Positions 1-6,298 of a stretch of 10,210 nt of DNA are shown here, in pieces; the first letter of the stretch is position 1, and every line of letters begins with the position of its first letter. Where the stretch lies: contig DATAEE010000245.1 in NCBI GenBank assembly GCA_036258175.1, forward strand, positions 1 to 10,210, read 5' to 3'. The DNA comes from DATAEE01 sp036258175 (GTDB lineage: Bacteria; Acidobacteriota; Vicinamibacteria; Vicinamibacterales; 2-12-FULL-66-21). The translations under genes were made by a program, and so were the position numbers. The notes under the pieces are model-generated. The model saw nothing but the letters and a program-made list of their open reading frames with translations, had not been told where the DNA came from and did not search any database.

Positions 1-426
1 CGTCCTCGCAGGAAGCACCGTGACGGCAATGGGTGTCGACTGGATGTCGGCAGCGCCCGTCTTCGTAGCCGTCACCGTGATCCTCTCGGAGAACGAGGAC
101 AGGGCCAGCACGATGTCAAGCGTCGCCCCACTCGCACGCACTTGGACCTCGGTGCTCCACGGCTCGAAGCCGCTGAATGCGGCGGTCACCACATAACGCC
201 CTTCTGGAAGCGAATCGACCAGGTACCCGCCGTGCTGATCCGTCACCACTGTTCGTGGCACCACCAGAGCGGGGCCGGCGAGGGTCAATGTCACACCCGG
301 TAATGCGCTCCCGGTGGCATCCCGAACGACGCCAGCGAGTCGTCCTTCCTGCTGTGCCGACGCGGCGTTTACGCCAAGCGCGCCAAGGCACCCGGCGCAT
401 ATGAACGTCCGCAGGCTCAGTAGCAT
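1..426 (-). CDS. TonB-dependent receptor, N-terminal part (cut by window edge)
   Basis: Outer-membrane receptor of the type with an N-terminal carboxypeptidase-regulatory-like domain, expected to import a ligand using TonB energy; the ligand cannot be told from this part. The 142 visible residues begin with a signal peptide (hydrophobic to about residue 22, cleavage after ASA, residues 22-24). A CarboxypepD_reg-like beta-sandwich follows at about 27-108 (GRLAGVVRDATGSALPGV, then VTDQHGGYLVDSLPEGRY). A TonB-box-like ERITVTATKT comes next (114-123), and then the start of a plug domain. The ATG at 424-426 has an AAGGGG Shine-Dalgarno 6 nt upstream. The gene is divergent from the aspartic protease across 96 bp. 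The beta-barrel lies beyond the left edge. The family call is firm; it could be an 'oar'-like adhesion or outer-membrane protein rather than a transporter. Confidence 0.85.
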   Translation of the reverse strand, partial: MLLSLRTFICAGCLGALGVNAASAQQEGRLAGVVRDATGSALPGVTLTLAGPALVVPRTVVTDQHGGYLVDSLPEGRYVVTAAFSGFEPWSTEVQVRASGATLDIVLALSSFSERITVTATKTGAADIQSTPIAVTVLPART

Positions 427-456
427 GATGAGCCCCTTTTCGTCCCGCGTCCGCTT

Positions 457-491
457 CTGATCAGCGCGCGGCACCGACGTCACACCGACGT
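457..491. promoter_or_regulatory. Possible operator in the divergent intergenic region
   Basis: Only 96 bp separate the start of the receptor (426, minus) and the protease (523, plus), so both promoters must lie here. The stretch contains an 8-bp perfect palindrome CTGATCAG (457-464). It also has a 9-bp direct repeat, CACCGACGT, at 472-480 and 483-491, with an 11-bp period (about one helical turn). Such an arrangement could bind a regulator shared by both genes. No clear -35/-10 pair is seen, so the call is tentative. Confidence 0.3.
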
Positions 492-522
492 GCGGCCGGC
501 CGTGCTTGGGAGGAGGCGGGCC

Positions 523-1374
523 GTGAGGTTCAGTTTTGGCATTTGCGCGGCTGTTGTCGCGATGGTGCTCCTTTTCTGGACGCCCCTATTGTCTCTCGAG
601 GCAGTGGCCGAGGTGCCCTTCGAGCTCTATCAGCATCATCTCATCGTCACGAAGGGTTCAATTGGCCCGCTGAACGGTCTCAATCTGCTGATCGATACGG
701 GCACGATTCCAAGCATGGTCGACGGCAGAATCGCCCGCAAGCTGCACGTGCAGGCGGAACCATCAATGCTCGTCGCGTTTGGACAAAGCGCGGCGATTCA
801 GAGCACGATTCTGAATGGATTCCGCATCGGCGCTCGACAACCGGGCCAGGTGCCAGCGGGTGTCAGCAATCTCTCATACCTCGAAGGCGTGCGCATCGAC
901 GCGATCGTCGGGCTTGACGTGCTCGCGCGCACCAGTTTCAGTATCGATTATCGGAAGCGCGTGTTGAGGTTCTCGCCGGCCGGCCGAGAGGAATCAGTCG
1001 CCGCTCTCGAGCTAGTGTGGCCGTTTCTGACAGTGCAGATGACCATCGAGGGACAACAGGTTCGCTTGTTGGTCGATACGGGCAGTAGCGATCTGGTGCT
1101 GTTCAAGTCGCGGATGCCGGCCGCGCTTTCACGTGCCCCCTGGAGAGGCGACAAGACCGTGCAATATGCGTCCGGCGCGGCCCGCTTGCAGCGGCTGGAC
1201 CTGCGGCAGGTCCGCCTCGGAACGCGCGTCTGGGACAGGCTGCCAGCCTGGGCGCTTGATCGGTTGCCGGATCAATACCCGCCGAGCATCAGTGGCGTGC
1301 TTGGTGTGCTGGCCCTCGACTGCCAGCGAGTGCAGTTCGACTTCGAGCGACACGAAGTCGGTTGCAGCCCGTGA
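523..1374 (+). CDS. Secreted retropepsin-like aspartic protease, two DTG lobes
   Basis: Predicted exported aspartyl protease of 283 residues. The N-terminus is a signal peptide (hydrophobic from about residue 5 to 26, cleavage after AVA, residues 27-29). Two retropepsin-like lobes follow. Lobe one has LLIDTGTIPSMV (DTG 58-60) and the partner DAIVGLDVL (about 127-132). Lobe two has LLVDTGSSDLVLF (DTG 185-187) and SGVLGVLAL (about 257-265). Each lobe thus carries the catalytic Asp and the hydrophobic-Gly motif typical of the fold, so one chain could form the active dimer. I chose the GTG at 523 because GGGAGGAGG (508-516) lies 6 nt upstream and the signal peptide then starts properly; an in-frame GTG at 490 would add 11 residues with no ribosome site. 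Role: probably periplasmic or surface proteolysis; the substrate is unknown. It is divergent from a TonB receptor gene. Confidence 0.8.
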   Translation: MRFSFGICAAVVAMVLLFWTPLLSLEAVAEVPFELYQHHLIVTKGSIGPLNGLNLLIDTGTIPSMVDGRIARKLHVQAEPSMLVAFGQSAAIQSTILNGFRIGARQPGQVPAGVSNLSYLEGVRIDAIVGLDVLARTSFSIDYRKRVLRFSPAGREESVAALELVWPFLTVQMTIEGQQVRLLVDTGSSDLVLFKSRMPAALSRAPWRGDKTVQYASGAARLQRLDLRQVRLGTRVWDRLPAWALDRLPDQYPPSISGVLGVLALDCQRVQFDFERHEVGCSP

Positions 1375-1413
1375 ATCTATGTGGCAAATCCCGGCAGCGA
1401 AGGAACCGCCGAG

Positions 1414-1560
1414 CACACACAAAACTTTCACATTTGCGATTGCGGTCGTCGGCCTGGCGTGCCGCCCCCCGCTGTGGGGCTTCACGAAACCGCCGGAAAA
1501 CCGGCGGATCTGGATCGAGGTCTCCCGTGATGGCCGAGCCGGACATGCGGAGCGTGAGGC
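1414..1560. repeat. Diverged repeat, copy 1 (att-proximal element end)
   Basis: Non-coding DNA that matches 8765-8910 in blocks at nearly equal spacing. A 20-mer, cacacacaaaactttcacat (1414-1433), matches 19/20. AAACCGCCGGAAA (1487-1499) matches 11/13 at the same 54-nt offset. A roughly 42-nt stretch starting GTCTCCC at 1520, with ATGCGGA at 1545, matches at about 70 percent, its ATGCGGA lying 112 versus 111 nt from the 20-mer. Between the blocks identity is near background. Both copies lie just upstream of the 50-bp tRNA-His repeat. Best read as the conserved end of a family of related integrated elements. Confidence 0.6.
1490..1507. other. Perfect 7-bp hairpin CCGCCGG-AAAA-CCGGCGG
   Basis: A 7-bp GC stem with a 4-nt loop lies inside diverged repeat copy 1. 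No T-run follows on the plus strand. On the minus strand only TTTCG follows, so it is a poor intrinsic terminator. The matching place in copy 2 (8841-8858) keeps only CCGC...GCGG. It could be structured DNA or RNA at an element end, or a weak terminator for the protease gene about 115 bp upstream. Confidence 0.4.
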
Positions 1561-1564
1561 TAAT

Positions 1565-1639
1565 AGATGGTCCGATGGCCGATACCTAGATGACCAGATT
1601 AGATGGCTCGATCGCCCGATCGGACATCGCCAGATCGAC
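1565..1639 (+). repeat. Imperfect octamer tandem array (about 9-10 units)
   Basis: The stretch resolves into head-to-tail units of about 8 bp: AGATGGTC, CGATGGC, CGATACCT, AGATGACC, AGATT, AGATGGCT, CGATCGCC, CGATCGGA, CATCGCC, AGATCGAC. The rough consensus is [A/C]GATSRCY. No ORF of known type covers it and the unit is not a multiple of 3. It ends 12 bp before the orphan tRNA-His fragment. The other element end (8911-8931) lacks it, which explains almost the whole length difference between the two ends. Confidence 0.6.
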
Positions 1640-1651
1640 AGCGAAGGAAGT

Positions 1652-1701
1652 ATCTGGGGTGAGTGACGGGGATTGAACCCGCGACATCCGGAGCCACAGT
1701 C
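1652..1701 (-). repeat. Orphan tRNA-His 3' fragment, probable att site (left)
   Basis: These 50 bp are identical to 8932-8981 inside and just past the intact tRNA-His gene, in the same orientation. On the minus strand they contain the last 2 bases of the 5' anticodon stem, the anticodon loop (GTG), the 3' stem, variable loop, T-arm, acceptor 3' strand, encoded CCA and 3 further bases. The D-arm and 5' acceptor strand are absent, and the sequence past 1701 is unrelated to tRNA, so this cannot be a working tRNA. Tyrosine integrases commonly leave exactly such a duplicated tRNA 3' end at the far side of an island. Confidence 0.85.
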
Positions 1702-2033
1702 GAAAGGGACATTAACAGAGTTTGTCGGATCGTGTGGTTTCCCTTCGGTTCTTGGGCGCTGACATTCCGCGTGCGTCAGCTCAAGTAGGGCCGCTTCGGG
1801 TGCAGACTTTCACATGGCTTTCACACTGTGTTGTAAACGGACTCAGATCGAGACGGTCGGGGTCTCGACCTCGTTGAATGATCGCGGCGCGGCCGGAAGA
1901 GGCGGGACGACGATGGACGATAAGACGGACAGAGACGGGATGAGGAACTGCGAGCAACGGAGTACGAAGCAGGCGATGCCGTCCCTGCGATCGCTCACCG
2001 AATCGCGTTCCGCAAGGTGAGGCGACGCGATCG
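1702..2033. other. Non-coding left end of the island
   Basis: I see no gene here. The stretch holds a 12-mer, agactttcacat (1804-1815), identical to 8773-8784. A second CTTTCACAC follows at 1818-1826. A 7-bp inverted repeat, TCGAGAC/GTCTCGA, lies at 1848-1854 and 1862-1868 with a 7-nt loop. The TTTCACA motifs could be integrase arm-type sites; the hairpin could also terminate the lipoprotein transcript arriving from the right, although it lacks a T-run. Confidence 0.45.
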
Positions 2034-2393
2034 TCAAGTTTTCGGCTGCAGTGCAAAATCGCCCGGAGATAGAAAGTCGGAGATCGCGACATCCCGCTGG
2101 GTGTCGATGTAGTCGGGGTGGGTCACCTTGACAGGGAAGGTACCGGCCTGGAGCTTCTCGATGGTGTAGACGCCGCTTGTATCGGTCGTCACGGTCCTGC
2201 CCTGCGCCTGGACAGTGGCACCTGGCACTCTCGCATTCGTCACCGCGTTTGTAACAATCCCGAATAATCCAGGCGGGAAATCGCTCGGGCCCGGGGCTCC
2301 CGGCAGAAAACACGCCACAAGCAAGACCAACATCATCACTGTAAACAGCTGCCGGGCTGGCGCGGCAACAGACGTGCGCCGAGAACTTTGCAT
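2034..2393 (-). CDS. Small carboxypeptidase-regulatory-like lipoprotein
   Basis: A predicted exported protein of 119 residues. It has a basic N-region (RR at 5-6, R14), a hydrophobic segment LFTVMMLVLLVA (16-27) and a lipobox-like LVAC with Cys28, suggesting lipidation and membrane anchoring. One CarboxypepD_reg-like beta-sandwich follows at about 43-115 (LFGIVTNAVTNARVPGATVQ, then TTDTSGVYTIEKLQAGTFPV). This domain usually binds or presents rather than catalyses, and no enzyme domain is attached. I chose the ATG at 2393; an in-frame ATG at 2447 would add 18 residues. Neither start has a good ribosome site, so the start is uncertain. It is divergent from the molybdenum hydroxylase operon across about 154 bp. 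The partner and role are unknown. Confidence 0.65.
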   Translation of the reverse strand: MQSSRRTSVAAPARQLFTVMMLVLLVACFLPGAPGPSDFPPGLFGIVTNAVTNARVPGATVQAQGRTVTTDTSGVYTIEKLQAGTFPVKVTHPDYIDTQRDVAISDFLSPGDFALQPKT

Positions 2394-2547
2394 GCCGCAC
2401 AGCATAGCGGTTGCGGCCGTGGACGAGTTCGTTGGCGACGGCCGCATGATGATCTGTCGCTCGTCGTCCTGCGCCGAGTTCGTTGATTGGCCCCCTTTCG
2501 GGGCTCACAAAATGCTTCTTGTTGCGTCCCTGCGATGCCGGTAGGCT
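2394..2547. promoter_or_regulatory. Divergent promoter region of lipoprotein and hydroxylase operon
   Basis: This 154-bp gap must carry the promoters of both divergent units. It contains a short inverted repeat, GCCCC/GGGGC (2490-2494 and 2500-2504, loop CTTTC), about 45 bp before the small-subunit start. A TTGATT at 2483-2488 could be a -35 element, but no good -10 follows at normal spacing. The presence of a promoter is inferred from gene layout, not from a clear consensus. Confidence 0.35.
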
Positions 2548-3036
2548 ATGGGACTTACGCGAGAAGAGGGACACATCGCACACGTCTCAATCACGGTGAA
2601 CGGCAGGGTGCGCAAGGCGAATGTGGAGCCACGAATGCTCCTCGTTCACTTCCTGCGAGAGCAGCTCAACCTGACGGGCACCCACGTCGGCTGCGACACG
2701 AGCCAGTGCGGTGCCTGCACCGTGCTCGTCGACGGCAGAAGCGCCAAAGCCTGCACCATCTTCGCCGTCCAGGCCGACCTCTCAGAGGTCGTCACGATCG
2801 AGGGCCTGGCCAAGGGCGGCCACCTCCACCCGCTGCAGGAAGGCTTCTGGGTAGAGCACGGCCTCCAGTGCGGCTACTGCACGCCGGGCATGATCATGTC
2901 GTCTGTCAACCTCCTGAGCGACAACCCCCGGCCGACCGAGCGCGAAATCCGCGAAGGGATCGCGGGCAACGTCTGCCGCTGCACGGGCTACCAGCACATC
3001 GTCAACGCCATCCAGTACGCCGCGAACAAGAGGTGA
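2548..3036 (+). CDS. Molybdenum hydroxylase small subunit, two [2Fe-2S] clusters
   Basis: The electron-transfer subunit (CoxS/XdhC-type iron-sulfur protein, 162 residues) of a xanthine dehydrogenase/CO dehydrogenase-family enzyme, passing electrons between the Mo-pterin and FAD subunits in the cytoplasm. The N-terminal plant-type ferredoxin domain has Cys49, Cys54, Cys57 and Cys69 (CX4CX2CX11C). The C-terminal helical domain binds the second cluster through Cys108-X2-Cys111 (QCGYCTPGM) and Cys143-X-Cys145 (NVCRCTGY). All eight ligands are present and the length is normal for the family. The ATG at 2548 has only a weak GGTAGG ribosome site; the homologous core begins near residue 12, so the first ten residues are uncertain. 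First gene of an S-L-M operon, 3 bp before the large subunit. Confidence 0.93.
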   Translation: MGLTREEGHIAHVSITVNGRVRKANVEPRMLLVHFLREQLNLTGTHVGCDTSQCGACTVLVDGRSAKACTIFAVQADLSEVVTIEGLAKGGHLHPLQEGFWVEHGLQCGYCTPGMIMSSVNLLSDNPRPTEREIREGIAGNVCRCTGYQHIVNAIQYAANKR

Positions 3037-3039
3037 TCC

Positions 3040-5403
3040 ATGGCCGCGCCTCCCGTGTTGCCGAAGCTCGTGGGCCAGCGCGTCAAGCGGCGCGAGGACC
3101 CGCGCCTCATTCAGGGCGGGGCCACCTACGTGGACGACATCAAGATTGCCGGCATGCAGCATCTGGCGTTCAGGCGCAGCGACGTGGCCCACGGCCGCAT
3201 TCGCTCCATCGACACGAGCGCCGCGCAAGCCATGGACGGCGTGGAGGCGGTCTTCACGGGCGCCCAGATCGCCGAGTTCCTCGCACCGATGCCGATCGGC
3301 ACGCCGTTCCCGTCTCCGGTTCATCGGGCGGTGGCCGTGGACATGGTCCGGTACGCTGGTGAGCCGGTTGCCGTGGTCGTGGCCAGCGACCGCTACGTTG
3401 CCCGCGACGCCGCCGACGCCATCGGCGTTGACTACGAAACGCTGCCGGTCGTCGTGGATCCCGAGCTGGCGATGACCGGGAAGCCGACGGTCATCCACCC
3501 GGACTTCCCGAACAACCTCGCGGTGGCGCTCGTGTCCAGCGGTACTGGCGTCGACGCAAAAGGTCATGTGGACGATTCGACCATCGACAAGGCCTTCGCT
3601 GGAGCGGACGTCGTCATCTCGCAGCGGATGATCAACCAGCGTCTCGTGCCGAACGCGATGGAGCCGCGCGGCGTCGTCGCGCACTACGAGCCGGCCAAGG
3701 AATCCATGACGATCTGGTCCTCGACGCAGAACCCGCACATCCTGCGCTCGATGATTGCCGCGATGAACGGCCTGGGCCAGGACCAGGTCCGGGCGATCGC
3801 GCCGGAAGTCGGCGGCGGCTTCGGGGCCAAGATCAACATCTACGCCGAGGAATACGTCGCCGCGGCGATCTCGAAGCGCCTCGGCATCCCGGTCAAGTGG
3901 ATCGAGGATCGCTCGGAAGCCTTCGTGGCCACCACGCACGGGCGCGACGTCATCGGCTACGTGGACATGGCCGCGAAGCGCGACGGCAAGGTCCTCGGCC
4001 TGAAACTGCGGCTCATCGCCGACGTCGGCGGGTACAACATGTTGCTCACGGCCGCCATCCCGACGCTCACGATGCTGATGGCGAGCGCCACCTACGACAT
4101 CCCCGCTATCCGCACGACGCTCACCGAGGTTTTCACGAACAAGACGCCGACCGACGCCTACCGCGGCGCTGGCCGCCCGGAGGCCACCTATTTCGTCGAA
4201 CGCGCGATGGACATGCTTGCGCGCGAGCTGAACATGGATCCGGCCGACGTGCGCCGCAGGAACTTCATCAAGCCGAACCAGTTCCCCTTCACGACCCAGA
4301 TGGGCGCCGTCTACGACTCAGGCGACTACGACAAGGCGCTCGACCTGGCGCTGAAGGCTGCCGACTGGAAACGCCTGAAGGCAGAGCGGGATGCCGCCAG
4401 AGCCGAGGGGAGGCTCGTCGGTCTTGGGCTGGCGATGTACGTCGAGGTGTGCGGCGTCGGACCGTCGGCGACGCTCCCGACCGGTGGATGGGAGCACTCG
4501 CAGGTCACGGTCGAGCGCGACGGCCGGATCAGCGCGACCACAGGCGCATCGCCACACGGCCAGGGCAACGAGACGACGTTCGCCCAGATGCTGGCGGATC
4601 AGTTCGGCGTGCCGCTCGAGCACGTCACGATCCTTCACGGCGACACGAGCGTCGTGAAGCAGGGGATCGGCACGTTCGGCAGCCGCTCTCAGGCGGTCGG
4701 CGGCACTGCCCTGCACATGGCCGGGGGCAAGGTGAAGGCGAAGATGGCGAAGTTCGCCGCCGCACTCCTCGAAGCCCACCAGGATGACCTCGTCTTCGAG
4801 AACGGCACGATTGTGGTGAAGGGATCGCCGGCATCCGCAAAGAAGTTCGCGGACGTGGCCGCCTACGCTTACATCCCGGTGCCGCTCCCCGAGGGCCTCG
4901 AACCGGGCCTGAGCGAAGAAGCCTTCTTCGAGCCGAGCAACAACACGTATCCGTTCGGCTGCCACATCTCGATGCTCGAGATCGATCGCGAGACGGGCGA
5001 ACCGACGCTGTTGAAGCTCGTCGCGGTTGACGACGCGGGGAACCTGATCAACCCCCTGATCGTAGAAGGGCAGATTCACGGTGGGCTCGCCCAGGGCATC
5101 GGGCAGGCCATGATCGAGGAAGCCGTGTACAACGAAGACGGCCAGCTCGTGACCGGCTCGTTCATGGACTACGCCCTCCCTCGCGCCGCGGATTTCCCGC
5201 GCTTCGAGCTCCACGCCACGGTGACGCCCACGCCTGTGAACCCTCTGGGCGCCAAGGGTGTGGGCGAAGCGGGCACACTCGGTTCGACCCCGAGCATCGT
5301 GTGCGCGGCGGTCGACGCGCTGAGCGAGTTCGGCGTCAAGCACATCGACATGATGCTGCGGCCCGAAAAGCTGTGGCGGATCATTCATGGAGGCCGGGCG
5401 TGA
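3040..5403 (+). CDS. Molybdenum hydroxylase large subunit, form II CoxL-like
   Basis: Catalytic molybdopterin-cytosine-dinucleotide subunit of 787 residues, full length for the xanthine dehydrogenase/CO dehydrogenase family. An N-terminal a/b hammerhead domain (about 20-135) is followed by the Mo-binding domains. Visible motifs are GGGFGAK (258-264), AYRGAGR (373-379), the GQG loop (507-509), GSRS (547-550) and GAKGVGEAG (737-745) with the expected catalytic Glu743. AYRGAGR is the signature of form II 'CoxL'; true CO dehydrogenases (form I) carry AYXCSFR with the Cu-binding Cys. The S-L-M gene order also fits form II. The substrate is therefore open (an N-heterocycle, aldehyde or other). The ATG at 3040 is preceded by AGAGGTGATCC. 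It overlaps the FAD subunit start by 4 bp. No cofactor maturation genes are in the window. Confidence 0.95.
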   Translation: MAAPPVLPKLVGQRVKRREDPRLIQGGATYVDDIKIAGMQHLAFRRSDVAHGRIRSIDTSAAQAMDGVEAVFTGAQIAEFLAPMPIGTPFPSPVHRAVAVDMVRYAGEPVAVVVASDRYVARDAADAIGVDYETLPVVVDPELAMTGKPTVIHPDFPNNLAVALVSSGTGVDAKGHVDDSTIDKAFAGADVVISQRMINQRLVPNAMEPRGVVAHYEPAKESMTIWSSTQNPHILRSMIAAMNGLGQDQVRAIAPEVGGGFGAKINIYAEEYVAAAISKRLGIPVKWIEDRSEAFVATTHGRDVIGYVDMAAKRDGKVLGLKLRLIADVGGYNMLLTAAIPTLTMLMASATYDIPAIRTTLTEVFTNKTPTDAYRGAGRPEATYFVERAMDMLARELNMDPADVRRRNFIKPNQFPFTTQMGAVYDSGDYDKALDLALKAADWKRLKAERDAARAEGRLVGLGLAMYVEVCGVGPSATLPTGGWEHSQVTVERDGRISATTGASPHGQGNETTFAQMLADQFGVPLEHVTILHGDTSVVKQGIGTFGSRSQAVGGTALHMAGGKVKAKMAKFAAALLEAHQDDLVFENGTIVVKGSPASAKKFADVAAYAYIPVPLPEGLEPGLSEEAFFEPSNNTYPFGCHISMLEIDRETGEPTLLKLVAVDDAGNLINPLIVEGQIHGGLAQGIGQAMIEEAVYNEDGQLVTGSFMDYALPRAADFPRFELHATVTPTPVNPLGAKGVGEAGTLGSTPSIVCAAVDALSEFGVKHIDMMLRPEKLWRIIHGGRA

Positions 5404-6254
5404 TTCCCACCGCATTCGAGTACGCGCGCGCAACCTCGCTCGACGACGCGCTGGCAAAACTTCGCGCAACCAACGGCAAGGGCAAGCTCCTCGCCGGCGG
5501 GCACAGCCTCGTCCCGCTCATGAAGCTTCGCCTGAGCGAGCCGCAGCTCCTCATCGACATTGCCCACATCCCGGGCCTCTCCGGCATTCGGGAGAAGGAT
5601 GGCAAGATCGAAATCGGCGCCGGCACAGTCCACCACGACGTTGCAACCTCCGCCTTGCTGCGAGAGCAATGCCCCGTGGTCGCAGACACGGCCCAGGAGA
5701 TCGGCGATCCGCAGGTTCGCAATCGCGGCACGCTCGGCGGCAGCCTCGCTCACGCCGATCCGTCAGCCGACTACCCAGCTGCCATGCTCGCCGTCGATGC
5801 GGAGATCCACCTCAAGGGTCCACAAGGGTGGCGCACGGTGAAAGCGCGCGACTTCTTCAAGGACCTCTTCACCGTGGATCTGGCCGCCGACGAGATCATT
5901 GCGGGAGTTCAATTCGCCCCCGTGCGAGCGGCGGCGTACGCCAAGCTCCACCAGCGTGCCTCGCATTTTGCCATCGTCGGCGTGGCGGCCGCGCTCGAGG
6001 TGAGTCAAGGTGTGATTCGGTCGGCGCGCATCGGACTCACCGGGGCTGGCACGCACGCCACCCGCTTGACCAATGTCGAAGAGGCGCTGGCGGGAAAAGC
6101 GCTCTCCAGGAGCACCATCGACGCGGCTGCGCCGCTCGCCGGGGCAAACCTGGAGGAGGTCAACGCCGACATCCACGCGAGCCAGGCCTATCGCCGCGCA
6201 ATGATTCCCGTTTTCACGCGACGCGCGCTCAACGGCGCCATGGCGCGGGCCTGA
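5400..6254 (+). CDS. Molybdenum hydroxylase medium subunit, FAD-binding
   Basis: FAD subunit of 284 residues (CoxM/XdhB type) that receives electrons from the FeS subunit and passes them to an acceptor. The FAD_binding_5 (PCMH) domain spans about 1-170, with AGGHSLVP (32-39) and RNRGTLGGSLAHADP (107-121) as the two flavin-binding motifs. A CO-dehydrogenase flavoprotein C-terminal domain follows at about 173-280. I chose the GTG at 5400, which overlaps the large-subunit stop as GTGA; GGAGG (5389-5393) lies 6 nt upstream and the protein then starts as IPTAFEYARA, normal for the family. An in-frame extension to 5301 is only read-through of the large-subunit region. Last gene of the S-L-M set. 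Confidence 0.93.
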   Translation: MIPTAFEYARATSLDDALAKLRATNGKGKLLAGGHSLVPLMKLRLSEPQLLIDIAHIPGLSGIREKDGKIEIGAGTVHHDVATSALLREQCPVVADTAQEIGDPQVRNRGTLGGSLAHADPSADYPAAMLAVDAEIHLKGPQGWRTVKARDFFKDLFTVDLAADEIIAGVQFAPVRAAAYAKLHQRASHFAIVGVAAALEVSQGVIRSARIGLTGAGTHATRLTNVEEALAGKALSRSTIDAAAPLAGANLEEVNADIHASQAYRRAMIPVFTRRALNGAMARA

Positions 6255-6298
6255 TCGTGGGCGAGCCCGGGGCCGCCAGGGGTAAGATCACGACGCCC

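Noticed and set aside
1490..1507. Intrinsic terminator of the protease gene
   Set aside because: The stem is perfect but no T-run follows on the plus strand, and it lies about 115 bp past the stop inside a repeated block.
1565..1639. CRISPR array
   Set aside because: Units are about 8 bp, degenerate and without spacers; no cas genes are in the window.
1652..1701. A second working tRNA-His gene
   Set aside because: Only the 3' part is present; the D-arm and 5' acceptor strand are replaced by unrelated sequence beyond 1701.
1814..2020. Short plus-strand reading frame of 68 residues
   Set aside because: No recognisable domain, no ribosome site and no typical codon pattern; it lies in the repeat-bearing island end.
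5301..5399. Longer N-terminus for the FAD subunit
   Set aside because: The extra residues are an out-of-frame reading of the large-subunit gene; GTG 5400 has GGAGG at good spacing and matches the family start.
3040..5403. True (form I) aerobic CO dehydrogenase
   Set aside because: The active-site loop is AYRGAGR, not AYXCSFR, and gene order is S-L-M rather than M-S-L.
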